DNA of 64,000 nucleotides from Certhia americana (GCA_018697195.1 CM031873.1:1970077-2034076), one strand, 5' to 3'. Shown: positions 14,901-51,179, counted from the first letter of the stretch. Made by a program: numbers and translations. Notes: generated by a model from the letters alone, not told the origin.

Positions 14901-15649
14901 TGGTGGCCTAAAAGGAAAGGCAAAAAGCTGTTTGTCTCCTAGAAGAGAAACTCAAAGTTTGGTTTGGTTCAATTGGAGACTGATGTTTTTTAAAGGAAGT
15001 TATGCTGGTGGTGGAGTGTCTAGCCCTTGACTTCTAGCAGCTCTACATCAGTTGTACACATTGATGGGAGTGTGAAGATTTGTGCTGGGGAGACCTGGGC
15101 AGGAATGATTGCACCTGTCTCTGTGCAAGAGCCAGCTCATTCCATGTTTTAAGCTGTGTATTACTAGTTTAATAAAGCAGGTTCCTTCAGCGTGCCAGGG
15201 AACTTACTCAGCTGCAGCTTACAAAACCTCCTTGTTCTCCCAAAGTTCTTTGTGCAAAAATAGATAGACACCAACCAGTAAATCCACCTTTAATTTGTGG
15301 GGGTATATTGAGCTATGAGTGTGCCCTTTTCTGAATGAAGGGCAGCATTAAAAGCTCCCTGGCAGCACCAGGATGGGATGAGAGAGCCTTGCAAGGCAAT
15401 GTGGCTTGTGGTGACAGCACCCTCGTGACCTTCACCTCAGGACAGCTCTGTGCCTACAATGATGTTGGCAGCACAGAGTAACAGATGTACCTGCAGCTGC
15501 TGTGGGTCACTGCTCAGTGCCACTTGTTTTCCTGCACTCTGTTCCCACCTGGGCACCTGAACCAGCAAGAGAAAACGGAGACAGTGGTTCTCACTGCCTG
15601 GGGGTTCCCTTTGCTCTGCTTCCACAGCTGCATCTGGGGACTTTGCCAG

Positions 15650-16225
15650 CAGCGTGGCCAAGAAGGCCAACAACAGCTGGGTCTGTACCAGCCATGGTGT
15701 GGCCAGCAGGACCAGGAGGGTGACCATCCCCCTGTGCTGGGCACTGCTGAGGCATCTTGAGAGCTCTGTCCAGTTCTGGGCCCCTCATGACAACACACAT
15801 TGAGGGGCTGGAGCGTGTCCAGGGAAGGGAATGGAGCTGGGGAAGGGTTTGGAGCCCCAGGAGTGGCTGAGGAAGCTGGAAAGGGGCTCAGCCTGGAGAA
15901 AAGGAGGCTCGGGGGAACTTCTGGCTCTGTACAGTTCCCTGACAGGATAATTGGACAGCCAGGGGGGTTGGGCTCTGCTCCAGGGAACAGGGACAGGAGG
16001 AGAGGGAATGGCCTCAGGCTGGGCCAGGGGAGGCTCAGGGTGGATGTAAAGAGGAAATTCCTTCACTGAAAGAGTGGCCAAGCATTGGCACAGGCTGCTC
16101 AGGGAGGTGATGGAGTGCCCATCCCTAGAGGTGTCCAAGGAAGGCCTGGAGCACTCAGTGCTCTGGGCTGGGTGACAAGGTGGGTATGAGTCAAAAGTGG
16201 AATTGATCTTGGAGGTCTTTTCCAA
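15650..16225 (+). mobile_element. CR1 LINE 3' fragment, intergenic
   Basis: One of the better preserved CR1 tails in the window, plus orientation. Blocks in order: 'agcgtggccaagaaggccaa', 'ccatggtgtggccagcagga', 'tgctgggcactgctgaggca', 'ctcagcctggagaaaaggag', 'ttccttcactgaaagagtgg', 'ggaggtcttttccaacccca'. There is no intact reading frame. Confidence 0.88.
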
Positions 16226-17723
16226 CCCCAATGATAGTGTGGGTGAGGTTCAGCCCCTCCTGCCTTGAGTATGTTTGGGAGCAGGAAATGTCCTTTCTGA
16301 ATTACAGTGGCAATTTGGTGTCAGGACAAAGCCCCAAGCTGCTCATTGGTCTGGTGTGTTGCTCTCAGCACTTCCACTGTGCTGAGTTCAAAGGGCCGAT
16401 CACAAGGGATGCCTGCTAAAATAAGCTTTTCTCTCATCCTCCGGGCTTAGGGGGATTCTAGGAATTCATGGTTCATGAGATATGTGGCTGTGGTGTCCAT
16501 TTTTAGTGACCTTAAATGAAATTAAGGGCAACATGAAACATGTTTTTCAAAACCCTAGAGACAGTGACTCTGCTGCAAGCCCACAGGCTCAGCTCTCCTC
16601 AGGCCAACACAAACAGGGTCAGCCCTGTCCTAAAGACAGGGTGACATCCCCTGTGCTGTAGCAGCAGCTGCAGGTGTCCTGGGGTGCTCCAGCTCAGAGT
16701 GGTGCTGTGGGAAGTGGCAGGAGCTGTTTGGGAGCATGGAGGGGGCTTCTGGCTTCACAAAAGTCTTGGCTTTGTTCTGCTGAGGGAAGGCTGGTCCTGC
16801 AGCCTGGGGTGAGCATCCATGCAGTGCAGAGAGCAAACAGCTTGCTGAACAGGGACAGATGACCAGAACAGCCAGAATGGCTTGGGATGGAGGAAAACCT
16901 TCCTCTCCTGCACCAGGAGCTCACTCCAGCTCTGTGTGAAGGCTCCCACTGTTCTGCCAACTGCTGCCCTGCCAGCCATTGCCTGGCACACAGCCACACA
17001 GCGTGTTTGGGACTGGGAGAACTCCATTTAAAGCCCCCTTTCCCAGCATCCTTCTCATGTGGGAATTGCAGTCACACACCTGAGAACTTCCTTAGCATGG
17101 TATAACGGGGCTTCTGCAGCTCCTTTTGGCAGCAAGGGCAGTGAATGTTGTGAGCAGACAAAGTTGTTTGAAGCTAAACTTGTGTAGTGTATTCATGATT
17201 TGACATTCATGAACCATCCATTCCTGGCCCAGTTTGGGTGTTGTTCTTTCTGGTTAGTCTCTAATTTGCCATGTTTGTCACATTTCAGTCATGGCCTCTC
17301 ATCCTGTCCTCCCTGACCTAAGCAGTGGTGTAAACCACAAGAATTGCCATAACTGATCCTACGTGAATCCTCATCCTGTTTTTCCTTCCCATGGCCTTGC
17401 TCTCCACCCCACAAGGAGCTGGTTTGGGTTCCTTCACCACTGTGCGGCTCTGCCCAGGCAGTCTGTGAGCAGGAGCAGTGAGGGAGGTCCCTTCTGTGCT
17501 ATCATTTGTTTGACATGCTGGTGAGAGTGAAGTGACGGCTGTAGCTGGCAGGAGAGCATGTTCCCAGCAAAGGAAATTTCCACCAAAGAAAAGTCTACAA
17601 ACCACAGCTAGATCCCAGAGTTACTAAAATTGGGAGAGAAGAGTAGGTCCTTTCTTTACACACTGTATATGGCAAAAAATGAACACGAATTGGTGAGCAG
17701 GCAGGAGTGTTGATCCCTTCCTT

Positions 17724-17774
17724 CCAAATATAGGGAAGGGGCTGAACCAGGGAACTAAGCTGAGCCTATAAAAG
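17724..17774 (+). promoter_or_regulatory. MYH3: Proposed MYH3 core promoter: TATA box with a near-CArG element
   Basis: TATAAAAG at 17767-17774 lies 32 bp downstream of CCAAATATAGG (17724-17734), one base longer than a consensus SRF CArG box. A TATA box with nearby SRF, MEF2 or E-box sites is usual for sarcomeric myosin genes. Transcription would begin near 17,797. I could not fix the 3' end of the first noncoding exon: no strong GT donor follows closely. Confidence 0.55.
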
Positions 17775-18062
17775 CTGTCAGGGAGAAAGCCCTTGTTGGT
17801 GGCCCCTGATGTCCTGGCCATGCTCATGAGGGCTCCTACCACAGGTCCTGTTCCCCATGCTTGGAGCCTCAAAGAACTGAAACACTGTGGTGGGAATTCT
17901 GCTACAGATTCCCTGCTGGGCCATTCCTTGGCCAGGGAAGGAGTGGTCTCTGGTGAACTTTGCTGGCCCTCAAAAGGCACAGTTAATTGCAGTGAGAGGT
18001 GTTGGGCCTTTGGAGAAGCTGCAGCTTGGTTGAAGTCTGACCTTTGACTCTTTCTGTTTCAG

Positions 18063-18115
18063 AGATACGAGATGTCAGCCGGTTCCTTCCTGCTTTCTGT
18101 TGACTGATTGTTAAG
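18063..18115 (+). other. MYH3: MYH3 noncoding 5' UTR exon with a short upstream ORF
   Basis: A 53-bp block with a good acceptor (tttctgtttcag) and donor (AAG|gtgagg), about 0.5 kb before the first coding exon, as expected for the second noncoding exon of sarcomeric MYH genes. It contains ATG at 18072 that opens an 11-residue frame closed by TGA at 18105-18107, upstream of and separate from the MYH start. Confidence 0.6.
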
Positions 18116-18644
18116 GTGAGGATTTGAGGCATGAAAACTAACAGCTTGTCCAGGCTGTCATGAGCTGGCTTTTCTCCTGTGCTCACCATGTGCAGGTCCC
18201 TGTTTTTTCCCCTTCTATGAGCTCCTTTAACAAGCCACAGCACATGTCCATTCCCGCCCACTGTGGCTGCTCACCAGAGGACTAGGACAGGTTCCACGTT
18301 TATAGAGAGTGGGGGAAGTCATAAACTAAAAACCAGAAGAAAAATAATCTTCAGGGCTTCACTTTTTCTAAGGACTATGTGAATCCTTCAGATCTGATTT
18401 CCTGGAGAGCTCTTCTCCTCCTTTGGACATGGATTTCCTTTCCTTGGGGCCATGAAGGGTGGTAGCTCTTCTTCACTGCCTTTGTACCTTCCAGCTTGGA
18501 AAACTCCCTCAAGATCTCACCATACACACCTGAGAGCAGGGAGGGGTGAGCTTGAAGCAGCCAGCTGGGGGTAAATGTTCAGCTCCACTCTGCCCTAAGC
18601 ACTACACAGGGGACCAGCCCAGCAGGGTCTTGTCTTTCAGAGCC

Positions 18645-41682
<23,038 letters not shown>

Positions 41683-41793
41683 GCTTCCTCTGGGATAACT
41701 AGAACTTTCACAAAGTACCTCTCCAGTGTGGAAGTAATTTTCCCTTTGTTTATGAATACAAACATTTTCTGTTGCTGCTGCTGTACCAGTGTC

Positions 41794-41799
41794 AATAAA
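41794..41799 (+). promoter_or_regulatory. MYH3: Candidate polyadenylation signal for MYH3
   Basis: AATAAA about 110 bp after the MYH3 stop codon, a short 3' UTR as usual for sarcomeric myosins. It supports the assignment of the tiny last coding exon at 41659-41682. Confidence 0.75.
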
Positions 41800-42284
41800 A
41801 TAGATATCTGCAACTTCAGATGTTCCTTCAGTGAAATGTTAAATGAGAGTCTCATTTTGTTACTAAGTATAGCCAAAACTGAGGGTTTGAGTCTTATGAC
41901 TTCTGTGCCCGGTTTGACCAATTTTATCCTGAATTTAAAACCAAGAGGTTTGACAGGCTTTTTGCTTTCCCAAGGGATGAATTCTGTTTCAGCTTCTGTA
42001 GCCTGGAAGCAGCACGATCTCAGCAGACCAGCTGCAACTTGTTCTCAGCAGCTCATGACACAGTGCTGTGCTGCAGGATGCAATCCAAAGTCCTGCTGGG
42101 CTCCTATGCCATGTCACTGATCCTAGCCCACCATGTCAAACAACTGGTTACTCAGTCCAATGCTCCACGAACCTGCAGAAAAATAGTCATAACTTGTTTA
42201 GGAGTAGCTGTACAAAATCAACAGTAAATTACTAACTGCTAGACAAGTCTGGTAACCCTTACCAGACTGCCACTATTCATCCCC

Positions 42285-45200
42285 GAGTATCCAGGCATTG
42301 ACATGGCATTTTCATGTAATCGTCCCTGTCCTCTTGCCTGATTTTAGTACAAAGTTTGCTGTTTGCTCTTGGCCCAGCTACACAGTCCCTGGTTCTTTGA
42401 GACTCAAAGCACAGTGGGCAGAGCACAGTAGCCCCAGCAGCCCTGGAAAGGTTCTGCATGGAGGTGGCTTTAGCAGGATAATCCCTACCTTCACTGCCCC
42501 AGCTCCTTTCTGCTGGCAGTGCAGCTCTTTCCCATTTCATAAAGTGGAATTCACTTTTTGGTTTTTTTGGCTCATAACAGTTTGGCTGGATGGCAGTGCC
42601 AGAACCTGGTTTTTCCACCTGGCACCTGGGTCCCCAGGCTGACTCTGTCCAAGATTATGGTGCTTGTGTTGGCATAACTGTCTTGGTTTGAACACCAGGT
42701 GTGTGCTGAGGAAGGCAAGAGCCTCCCTTGGAATGGAGAACGCAAACCCCCTCCCTCCCAATTATTATAATTTTGAAATTAAGGGGCTCTCAGGAAAAAT
42801 ATATGGGGATAGGAGTGACAGTTCTTTATTAGGAGAAAAACATGCAGTAATACAAAAAACTAAACCCACTGACAGAGTCAGGCTCCCAGCTGTCGCCCTG
42901 TGGGTCAGGGGTTGGTGGCAGTGCCATCCCACGGTGGCTGCAGCCCTCCTGCAGTGGCAGATGTGGCTCTGCTGGAGCAGGGATCCTGGAGAAAGGGGCA
43001 GTTTTCCTCTGAAGCTCCAGTGGTGATGGATGGGCCTGGTTTTCCTCTGGGAATGCAGTGGGAAAGGCTGCTTGGTGTTCCAAATCCCAGACTGGATCCA
43101 GGTAGGAATGTTTGGTATCCCAAACCCCAGATTTTTATCCAGGTAGGAATACTTGGCTCCTCCCCTGAGTGCAGCATCTCCCAATGTGCTGATGGAATTT
43201 TATCAGTGACACTCAATGGTTCATCAGGAGAAGATAACTCCCTGGATGGAGGTTGGCTGTGGAAGACATAAGAAAACTGCCCCAGCTGGTTTTTAACAGC
43301 TGGGCCATGAACAGAGGGTTACCCCACCCCATGCCCTGCCCCAGTTTCAACAGATGGTGACAGAATCCACACTGCTGGTGACATCCTGCACTGCAACCCA
43401 CGACAATAACACACCATGCATATAGGTCTGGCTGGTTTGGAGGGGAGGATCCTGAGAGCACGAGGGCAGGTTTGGGCTCAGGGCCTGCTGGTAGCAATGG
43501 AACTCTGTGGAAAACCTACTCTACCAATGGCATACAGTAAGAAATAAAATAGATTGAAAGAAATGCACAACCATGGGGCACAAACTGTCATAGTTGGAGT
43601 TTCTGCAAAGAAGCTTGGCCTGTGCTGAGCCGTGATTGTCCAAGGCAGCACGAGAGTGAGCACTGCAATGCTGGGGATCCTCAGAGACGCACACAGCCCT
43701 GTCCAACATCCCAGTCACAGAGCCTGCCACAGCATACACCACGTGCTGAGGCCCTGGTTCAGTCACCAGCAGGCAAGGTGATCCACAGGAACCTGAACCA
43801 CAGCATATGGCACCAAACAGGGGGGTAAAGAGCGGCTTTATCACCAGCCTGACCTTGAAGTGAGCAGCTAAGGGTGGACTGTGCACAGTGCCCACACCCA
43901 TTGTACCATGTTCTGACAGACACAGGGGACGCCCAACAAGCACAGAGGTGCTGGCAAAGCCAGACTGAGGAGTGAAAAATGACCATGAGTGAATGAGGAG
44001 TTGTGGCTATTGTCTGCTGGCTGAACTGAAGGAGTCTTTGTCTGCAGCAGTGCTAGATGTGCATGGGAATGGCTCAAAAGGCAGGGACTGTGCCAAGTGG
44101 CCTTCTTCCAGAAGCTAGCATGAGACTGATCCCCAAGGGTGTGGGATTGCATTTAGTGGCAGCACTTTATAAGCTACCCAATACACCCTCAGTCCCCCGA
44201 CCACTTGTTCTTGCCTGCTAACACTGCTGCAGTGCATCAGTCCAGCTGAATATGGAGTCACAAGGGAGACAAATCTGGCTGGTTGACCCAGAAAACTCTT
44301 CTGGGAAAGTGGTGATTTTTCCTGACAGTTTAATCTGCAGCTTTTCACAAAGTAAGGTAAGTTAAAAAGAAATAAATAAGATATTAAAAAGTGGAATGAA
44401 AGAAATCCACACCAGAAGGAGGACATTAATGGGATGGGAATACTTTGGGGAAGGAATTTGTGATGGCTGGGAAGAGGAAAATGGACGTCTCAGACATTCC
44501 TGGTGCGGAGGAACAAAGTGGAGAGCTTCAAGTGGAAAGAAGTAAATACCCTCCTGGATGTGAAGGATTTGTGTTTTAATGCACAGTTTCAGCAAGCTGT
44601 TTGGAGCCTTACAATACCTATATCTGTCTCACTCCATGTTTGTGGTTGAATAAAGCAGGTTGCCCAATGCCCTGAGCTCAGTGACTGGTGCACCCCCTCT
44701 GAGGACCTTCCCTGGGCCAGCTGATGGCACTGAGGTCTGGCCTCTGGCCCCATCAAACTCACAGCGCCCAACTGCCCTATCTCTGTGCTCCAAACCACAC
44801 AACTGCCCCTCGAGCCTTCACAAGAACCTTGCTTGAGGAGGGAACAAGGCTGAAGGGCTTGGAGAGCCCCTAGCAGAGGATCAGCCCATCCTGTGTCTCC
44901 TTTCTGCTCAATGCCAAAGTCCCAAATAGCCCTTCTCCCTAAGCTCCTGTGTTGGTCGTGCCTGTTTGTGTGAATGCTTTGCTCCACTATAGCGCCTGAA
45001 GACAGTCCTGGGCGGTAGGCTGCCTTCATATGGGCATGCCAACGTGGCTGCCGTGTAGGAGCGGACAGCGTGGGCGTGTCCCTAATGCAGCACTGCTATT
45101 TCTTCCCCGAGAGACCTCCGTGGCAGCACAGCTCCATGCCAGCTGAAGTTAACATCATAACAGGGCGCGAGTTGCTCTCCCTGCTCATAGCCTGAAATCC

Positions 45201-45488
45201 AAGTGTTTCCCCTTTGGAGCCTGCAAGGGGCCTGTTGCTAGCCCATCTCCAGGGCAATTCCCTTCGGGATGTTGCTGGCCATGTTCAACACAGCAGCTGC
45301 CCCGACGTCCATCAGTCATTCAGGGCCCTCCTTGTGGTGCATGGTGGCATCCTCTCTCTTGAAACCAACAAATTTAATGCCATATGTGCAGGCCAGAGGG
45401 CATCTTTTGCTTTGCAGATCAGGAAGAGGCCCCATTTGTGAAATCCTATACACACATGGTCGAGCAGGTCTTGCTAAAGTCAAAGCAG
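42285..45488. repeat. Left copy of a duplicated segment flanking the assembly gap
   Basis: This segment recurs in order and orientation on the other side of the N gap. Paired landmarks: 'agagcggctttatcacc' at about 43,830 and 47,545; 'ggatgtgaaggatttg' at about 44,557 and 48,295; 'cccctttggagcctg' at about 45,208 and 48,981; 'catcctctctcttg' at about 45,348 and 49,120. The left copy looks mostly clean, becoming rough after about 44.95 kb. Confidence 0.85.
42680..43320. mobile_element. Endogenous retrovirus LTR-derived block
   Basis: From 'tgtcttggtttgaacacc' through 'ttattataattttgaaatta' and 'agttctttattaggag' to 'aaactgccccagctgg', this resembles a family abundant in songbird genomes. It is noncoding and there are no gag, pol or env frames here. 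The right edge is uncertain. The degraded second copy is at about 46.1-46.9 kb. Confidence 0.55.
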
Positions 45489-45588
45489 NNNNNNNNNNNN
45501 NNNNNNNNNNNNNNNNNNNNNNNNNNNNNNNNNNNNNNNNNNNNNNNNNNNNNNNNNNNNNNNNNNNNNNNNNNNNNNNNNNNNNNNN
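45489..45588. other. Assembly gap (100 N)
   Basis: Exactly 100 N, the conventional size for a gap of unknown length. Open frames that cross it are meaningless. Confidence 0.99.
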
Positions 45589-48500
45589 CAGCGCATTGAC
45601 ATTGCATTTTTCATGTATCGCGCCGCTGTCCGCTTGCACTGATATTTTAGTACAACCATAGTTTGCTGTCACATTGCTCTGGCCCAGACTACACCAGTGC
45701 CCCTGGTTGTCATTTGATGCAGGACTTTCAAAGCACCTGGCCATTAGCATACCAGTAGGTCGCTCATCCCAAGCAAGCCCGAGATCACCCTGGAAAGGGA
45801 GTGATGCCGGGTGGCGACATTCGTAGGTTGGCTTTACAGGATAATCCCTACCTTCACTGGCCCCAGAGCTCCTTTCAAAAGGTAGTGACGGTGGCAGTGG
45901 AGGGCTCTTAATCATCTTCGCCCCCCATTTCAGAAAGTGAGGTAATTCACTTTTGATGCTTTTTTTGTCATAAGCCAGTTTGGATGCTGGATGTCAGTTG
46001 ACCAGACGCGCAGCCTTGGCTTAGCTTCGGTTTTTTTTCCATCCCTGGCGCCATACACCTTGTGGTTCCTCCAGCCTGACTCTCGTCCATGACTTATGGT
46101 TCTTTTGGTTTACTTGTTGTTCATAACGGGCTGATCCTTGGTTTTTAACACGAGTTGTTGCGCTAGGAAGCAAGAGCCTCGCCGTGGCATGGATAACGCA
46201 AACGGCCGCCCAGTGTCGAACGCCAATCGTCCATGTATTTAACTTTTTGCGGAAAGGTAATGGGGGACTGCTCATGAAAAAAACTATATGCGGGAATTAC
46301 AGGAGTGAGCATTCTTTAGTTAGGCCGATGAAAAAACTCGCCGTATACAACAAACTAAACTGCCACTGACAGAGTCGGCTCGCCAGCGGTCGCCCTGTTG
46401 GTCAGGGACCTTCGGTGGCAAGGTGCCATCCTTCACGGTGGCTGCATCACACTCCTGCAGGTGTACAGATGTTGGGCTCGGCTGAGCGCAGTGGTGTGGT
46501 CTGCCTGGTAGATAAACGGGCAGTTTTGCGCTCTGAAGGCTCCAGTGGTGGGTCATCTGGGACATGCGTCCTGGCGCTTGGTTTGTTTTATGCTCGCTCG
46601 GTGGTGTGGATGCAGGTGGGTAAGGGCTCTGAAGCATCGTTTGTTAGCCAACAACGTGTCTGGCCCGGTGACGTGGAGTAGCACGAACGTGAATATGTGT
46701 TGTGAAGTTTCATGGGTGGTGCCAAAGACAAAGAACCCCGCAAATTTTGGATCCGGGAGAAGACTGGCTCTGCCCACTCGACGTGCACCTCGCTACGTAC
46801 CAATGTGGATGGGAATTTTATCATTGACAGCCAATGGTTCATCCAGGACGAAGGAAACTGCCCTGGATGAGGTTGTCTGGGAAGAACATACGGAGAAACC
46901 TGCCCCAGCTGGGTTTTTAAACCAGCCGCGAGGGCCACGACATGAGGGGTTACCTTGGAGCACTCCCTCCCCACCGATCGCCATGCCCTTCTCACAGTCT
47001 CTTCATCAGATTGGTTACAGACACCAACATGCTGGTGACCTCCGCACTGCAACTCCATGACAATACCACACCCATGCAGGAGTTACTGGCTAGAGTTTGG
47101 AGGTTATGATCGCTGAGAGCACTATGGACATACGGAGGATTTCGGGCGATCAGTGCCTGTGGCTGGTATCCATTCGAAGGAACTAAGGGCTGATGCGAAA
47201 CATACTCTCCAATGGCATACAGTAAGACATCAAATGTTTGAAACGAAATGCACGACCTGGGGCACAACTGTCATAGTTTGGATTTTCTGCAAGAGACTTG
47301 GCCGGTGCTGAGCCATGATGTCCAAGGCAAGCAGCCGAATATTCTTGCATCCTGACAATCCTTAGGGGGGGATTCCTCAATAGACGCACAAGCAGCCCTG
47401 TCTCATCCCGAGTCACAGAGCCTCCACCTGGCCACAGGCCATACACCACGTGCATGAGTGCCCTGTTCTTCCAGACACCAGCAGGCAGGTGATCACAGGA
47501 CCTTGAAACACAGACGCAATGGCAACCAAACATGGGGGGGGTAAAGAGCGGCTTTATCACCCAGCCTGACCTTGAAGTGAGCAGCTAGGTGGACGTGCAC
47601 AGTGCCCACACCCTTGGTACCATGTTCTGACAGTCCACAGGGATGGCCCACACACAGATGTGCTGGGCAAAGCCAGACTGAGGAGTGAAAATGACCAGGA
47701 TTGAATGAGGAGTTGTGGCTATTGTCGCGTGGGCATGACGTGAAGGAGTCTTATTGTCGCAAGCCAGTGCTAGATTTGCCATGGGCTGGCTCAAAAGCCT
47801 TGACTGTGCCAATGGCCTTCCTTCCGAAGCTAGCAATGAGACTGATCCCAAGGGTGTGGGATGCATTTCGTGGTCAGCACTTATAAGCTACCAATACACC
47901 CCCAGTCCCCCGCCACTTGTTCAACTTGCCTCCTAACACTGCGGCGTGCATCATTCCGCTGAATATGGATCCACAAGGAACAATCTGGCTGGTTGACCCA
48001 GAAAAACTCTTCTGGGAAAAGTGGTGATTTTTCCCGACAGGAAGTTCGTAATGTGCGGCTTTTCACAAAGTAAGGATAATGTAAAAAGAATAAATGAGAC
48101 CATTAAAAAAGTGGAATGAAAGAAAGGTCCACACCAGAATAGACATTAAGGGGATGGGGAATACGTATTTGGGAATGAATTGTGATGCTGGTGAAGAGGA
48201 AGCAAGTGCAGGACCCATTCGAGGGTCAATACAAGGGGACCTTGTTCGGAGACAAAGGAGAGCTTCAAGTGGAAATAAGGTAATACCCCTCCTTGGATGT
48301 GAAGGATTTGATGTCTTTAAATGCACAGTTTCAGCAAGCTGTTTGAAGCCTTACATACTCTATAATCTTTCTCACACTCATGGGTGTGGTTGACATCCAG
48401 AGGTGGCCAATGCCCTGACTCAGGTCCTGGTGCAGCACCCTCAGTGCAGGACCTGGCCCTGGTCACAGCTGATTCACTGAGTCATGCCATGGCCCCCGCA

Positions 48501-49245
48501 AAGCTCAGCAGCTCACGCACTGCCCTCTCCATGTGTCCAACAACCACACCAACTGCCCCTCATCCTTCACAAGAACCATTGCTGGAGGGCAGGGAACAAG
48601 GCTGAAAGGAGCTTTGGAGGGGCCCCTAGCAGGAGGATCATCCCATCATGTGTCTCCTTTCATGCTCAATGCCAAATGCCCAAAATAGCTCTTGTTCCCT
48701 ATGCTCCTGTGTGTGGTCTTGCCTGTTTGTGGGGATGATTTGCGTTCCCCTAATAGCAGCCTGAATGACATTCCTGGGGCGGGTAGCTGCCGTCTATGTG
48801 GAGTGCAACGTCTGCCGTGGGGGCTGGACCGTTTGCTGTGCCCCAAGGCAGCAGCTAGCTATTCTTACCCAGAGAGACTCAGTTGCAGCCACACGAAGCC
48901 TTCGCATTGCCAGCTAAAGGTTAAACATCAATAACAGGCCCGAGTGTGCTCTCCCTGTCTCAGAGCCTGAATCCAAGTTGTTCCCCTTTGGAGCCTGTGC
49001 AAGGGCCCTGGCTAGCCCACTCCAGGCCCTGTCCCTGCGGTATTTGCTGTGCCATGGGCAAACACAGCAGCTGCCCAGGACCTTCCAGCAGTCAGTCAGG
49101 GCTCCTTGGGTGTGTTGTGCATCCTCTCTCTTGTAAACCAACAAATTAAATGCAATAGTGCATGTCCAGAGGGCCATCTTTTGCTTTTCAGATCAGGCAG
49201 AGGCCCCAGTTGATGATCCCTTCCCTGGTGAGGAGGCTTTGCTAC
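45589..49245. repeat. Right, error-rich copy of the duplicated segment
   Basis: It parallels 42285-45488 nearly end to end but with very frequent one- to few-base insertions and deletions, many in homopolymers, making it about 0.45 kb longer. The damage pattern is that of raw long-read sequence rather than evolutionary decay. Rough sequence seems to continue to about 49.65 kb before normal quality returns. Confidence 0.8.
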
Positions 49246-51179
49246 AGGCACAGCAGCATTGCGAAAGTCCCTTGTCCTCATCCCTCAGCCCAAGTGGAGA
49301 AGGAGTACCCTGTTCAATGTGTTTCACATCAATAGACTGGGCCCCAATGCAGGAGGGTGTCAGCTGAACTTGATATATTTGTACTCTTGTTGCCAGAAAA
49401 AAGTTGGTAAGAGAGCGTGTGGAGAGTAAATCACAGAACTGATGTAGGGGTTGAAACAGTGCTGGGGAATTCAGAAAGTGTACTGGAGGGGGAAAAGCAC
49501 GATGGATGAATGTCCGTAAAAGAATAAGTAATAAGACAGTAAGGATATGAGGTTGGGAAGAGATGACAACTCTTTCCGGATAAATCTGGAGGGGAACTGC
49601 GGGACACACTACAATGATAATTGTCAAATGACGAACTCTACCCCACTCTGGAAATTCTCTTGTGAAACCTTACTTTCGTTTTGAAGAAATCAGTTGCTGT
49701 ATTTCGCTGTTTCATTACTGCTGAGAGTACAAAGTCCTCGCCTCCATGCCCAGGCACAGTGTTTGAGCAGAGCTGCTGCGCTGTGGAGAACAAATCCTCT
49801 GGCAGCATTTGCCAACCCTGGGAACACACAGGTTTCACAGAGTGAAAATCCAGACCTTCACAGAGGGCTGAAGAATTCAAGGGCTACTCACAGATGTAGT
49901 CTGGAAGCCCCCACCATGGCCAGACCTCAGCTCCCCAGGCAGGGCAGGTAGCTCAGGTTGGGGTCTGAGCCTAAGGAGCTGCTTTTCTCTCTGGCAGAGG
50001 GAAAGTGGATAGGGGTGGTGCAGAGTGGTCCAAGTGTTGAGCTGCTGCTGTGGCCCACCCCACAGGGACCTGGCTTGTCACTCTCTTTGAGCCCACCCTG
50101 TGGCATATGTTTTATGTAGGATCATCCAAGAAAAAAACCCTGGAGCTGTTCTGCTTTGCACAAGAGATCTGCCCTTCCGGAGCAGCAGGGACTTGTATTC
50201 TTCTCTTGACCCATGAGATGAATGTAGAGAGCAATTAAAGAAATGTTTAGCCTGACCTGCAAGGGAATCTGTCTTCCACTATAAAATCATGAAACTGTTG
50301 ATCAATTTCCCAAGGATGCAAAAGGAACTTTTCTGCAAGAACAAGTTAGTTCAGAAATGTCACTAGAAAGTTCTGCTGTGTATCCTGTTGGCAACTTCAC
50401 TGTAGTGAGTGTCACTCAGAAAATTTTGTGATAATCCACTGGGTTGTCTTTGTCTTGAAAAGCCTAATTTTTAAAGTGAGCAGATTTATAGAAATGCCAT
50501 ACCAGTTTATTTCCATTTACAGCAGTGAAATCTGCCCAGAAGAAGGATTTGTGCATCTGTCCCAACTGAGTGCCAGCCAAGGAAGATAACCACCTCATTG
50601 CTGTCTTTTTTAGGATACAGTTGCTGCTTGTGCTAATATTATGCACCTAATCCTAGTTCTCCTTCCCTCCCCCTTTTGCCACTTGCGTCTTTTGACTTTG
50701 TCTTACCCGGAGGCGTCTTAGCCTGCCCACCCCACTCCCCTGCTCTGTAACAGGAGCTCCTCAGCTGCTCTGGTGGGTGACAGAAAGGACATCCTGAATG
50801 TCATCTCCTAGGCCAGCTCTTCCGCTGGTGTTTGCTGGGAACATGAGGAGTCTGATTAACAGCACGACTCTGATACTCAACAGAGTTCTCACCCCTAAAT
50901 GAAAGTTTGCTGCTTTACCTGTCTCCCCACTGCTCTGTGAGCTGAGCTGTACCACTCTTGAGTCTCATCCACTCTCATTGAGAGGAACCCAGCTTGAGAA
51001 GCCATGCCCCAGCACAGCTGCTTGTCACCAAGTCTGTTCCCTGTGTGACATCACATTAAGAGACAGTTGATAACACATCAAATGTGTATGCAAATCTGCC
51101 TTAAATTTTAGCTTTTTATATTTTCCAGACTCTGCCCTGCTCTGGGTTGTGACTCTGAACTCCACACAAAGTGTCAGCG

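Larger units (their letters stand above)
11143..17766. other. Intergenic stretch SCO1 to MYH3
   Basis: It holds the SCO1 3' UTR, a CR1 fragment at 15.65-16.23 kb, a poly-T run near 13.17 kb and, at its right end, the proposed MYH3 promoter. An AATAAA near 15,169 has no obvious gene in front of it. Open frames here are short, lack recognisable domains and are not supported as genes. Confidence 0.6.

Noticed and set aside
15160..15180. AATAAA as the end of an unknown gene
   Set aside because: No exon or open frame with support lies upstream within a plausible distance; single hexamers occur by chance.
45269..45915. Open frames crossing the N gap
   Set aside because: They contain a run of undetermined residues and sit in rough duplicated sequence.
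42285..49245. Possible remnant of an extra myosin gene between MYH3 and the next MYH
   Set aside because: No myosin exon, even decayed, was recognised; the material is LTR-derived and duplicated around the gap.
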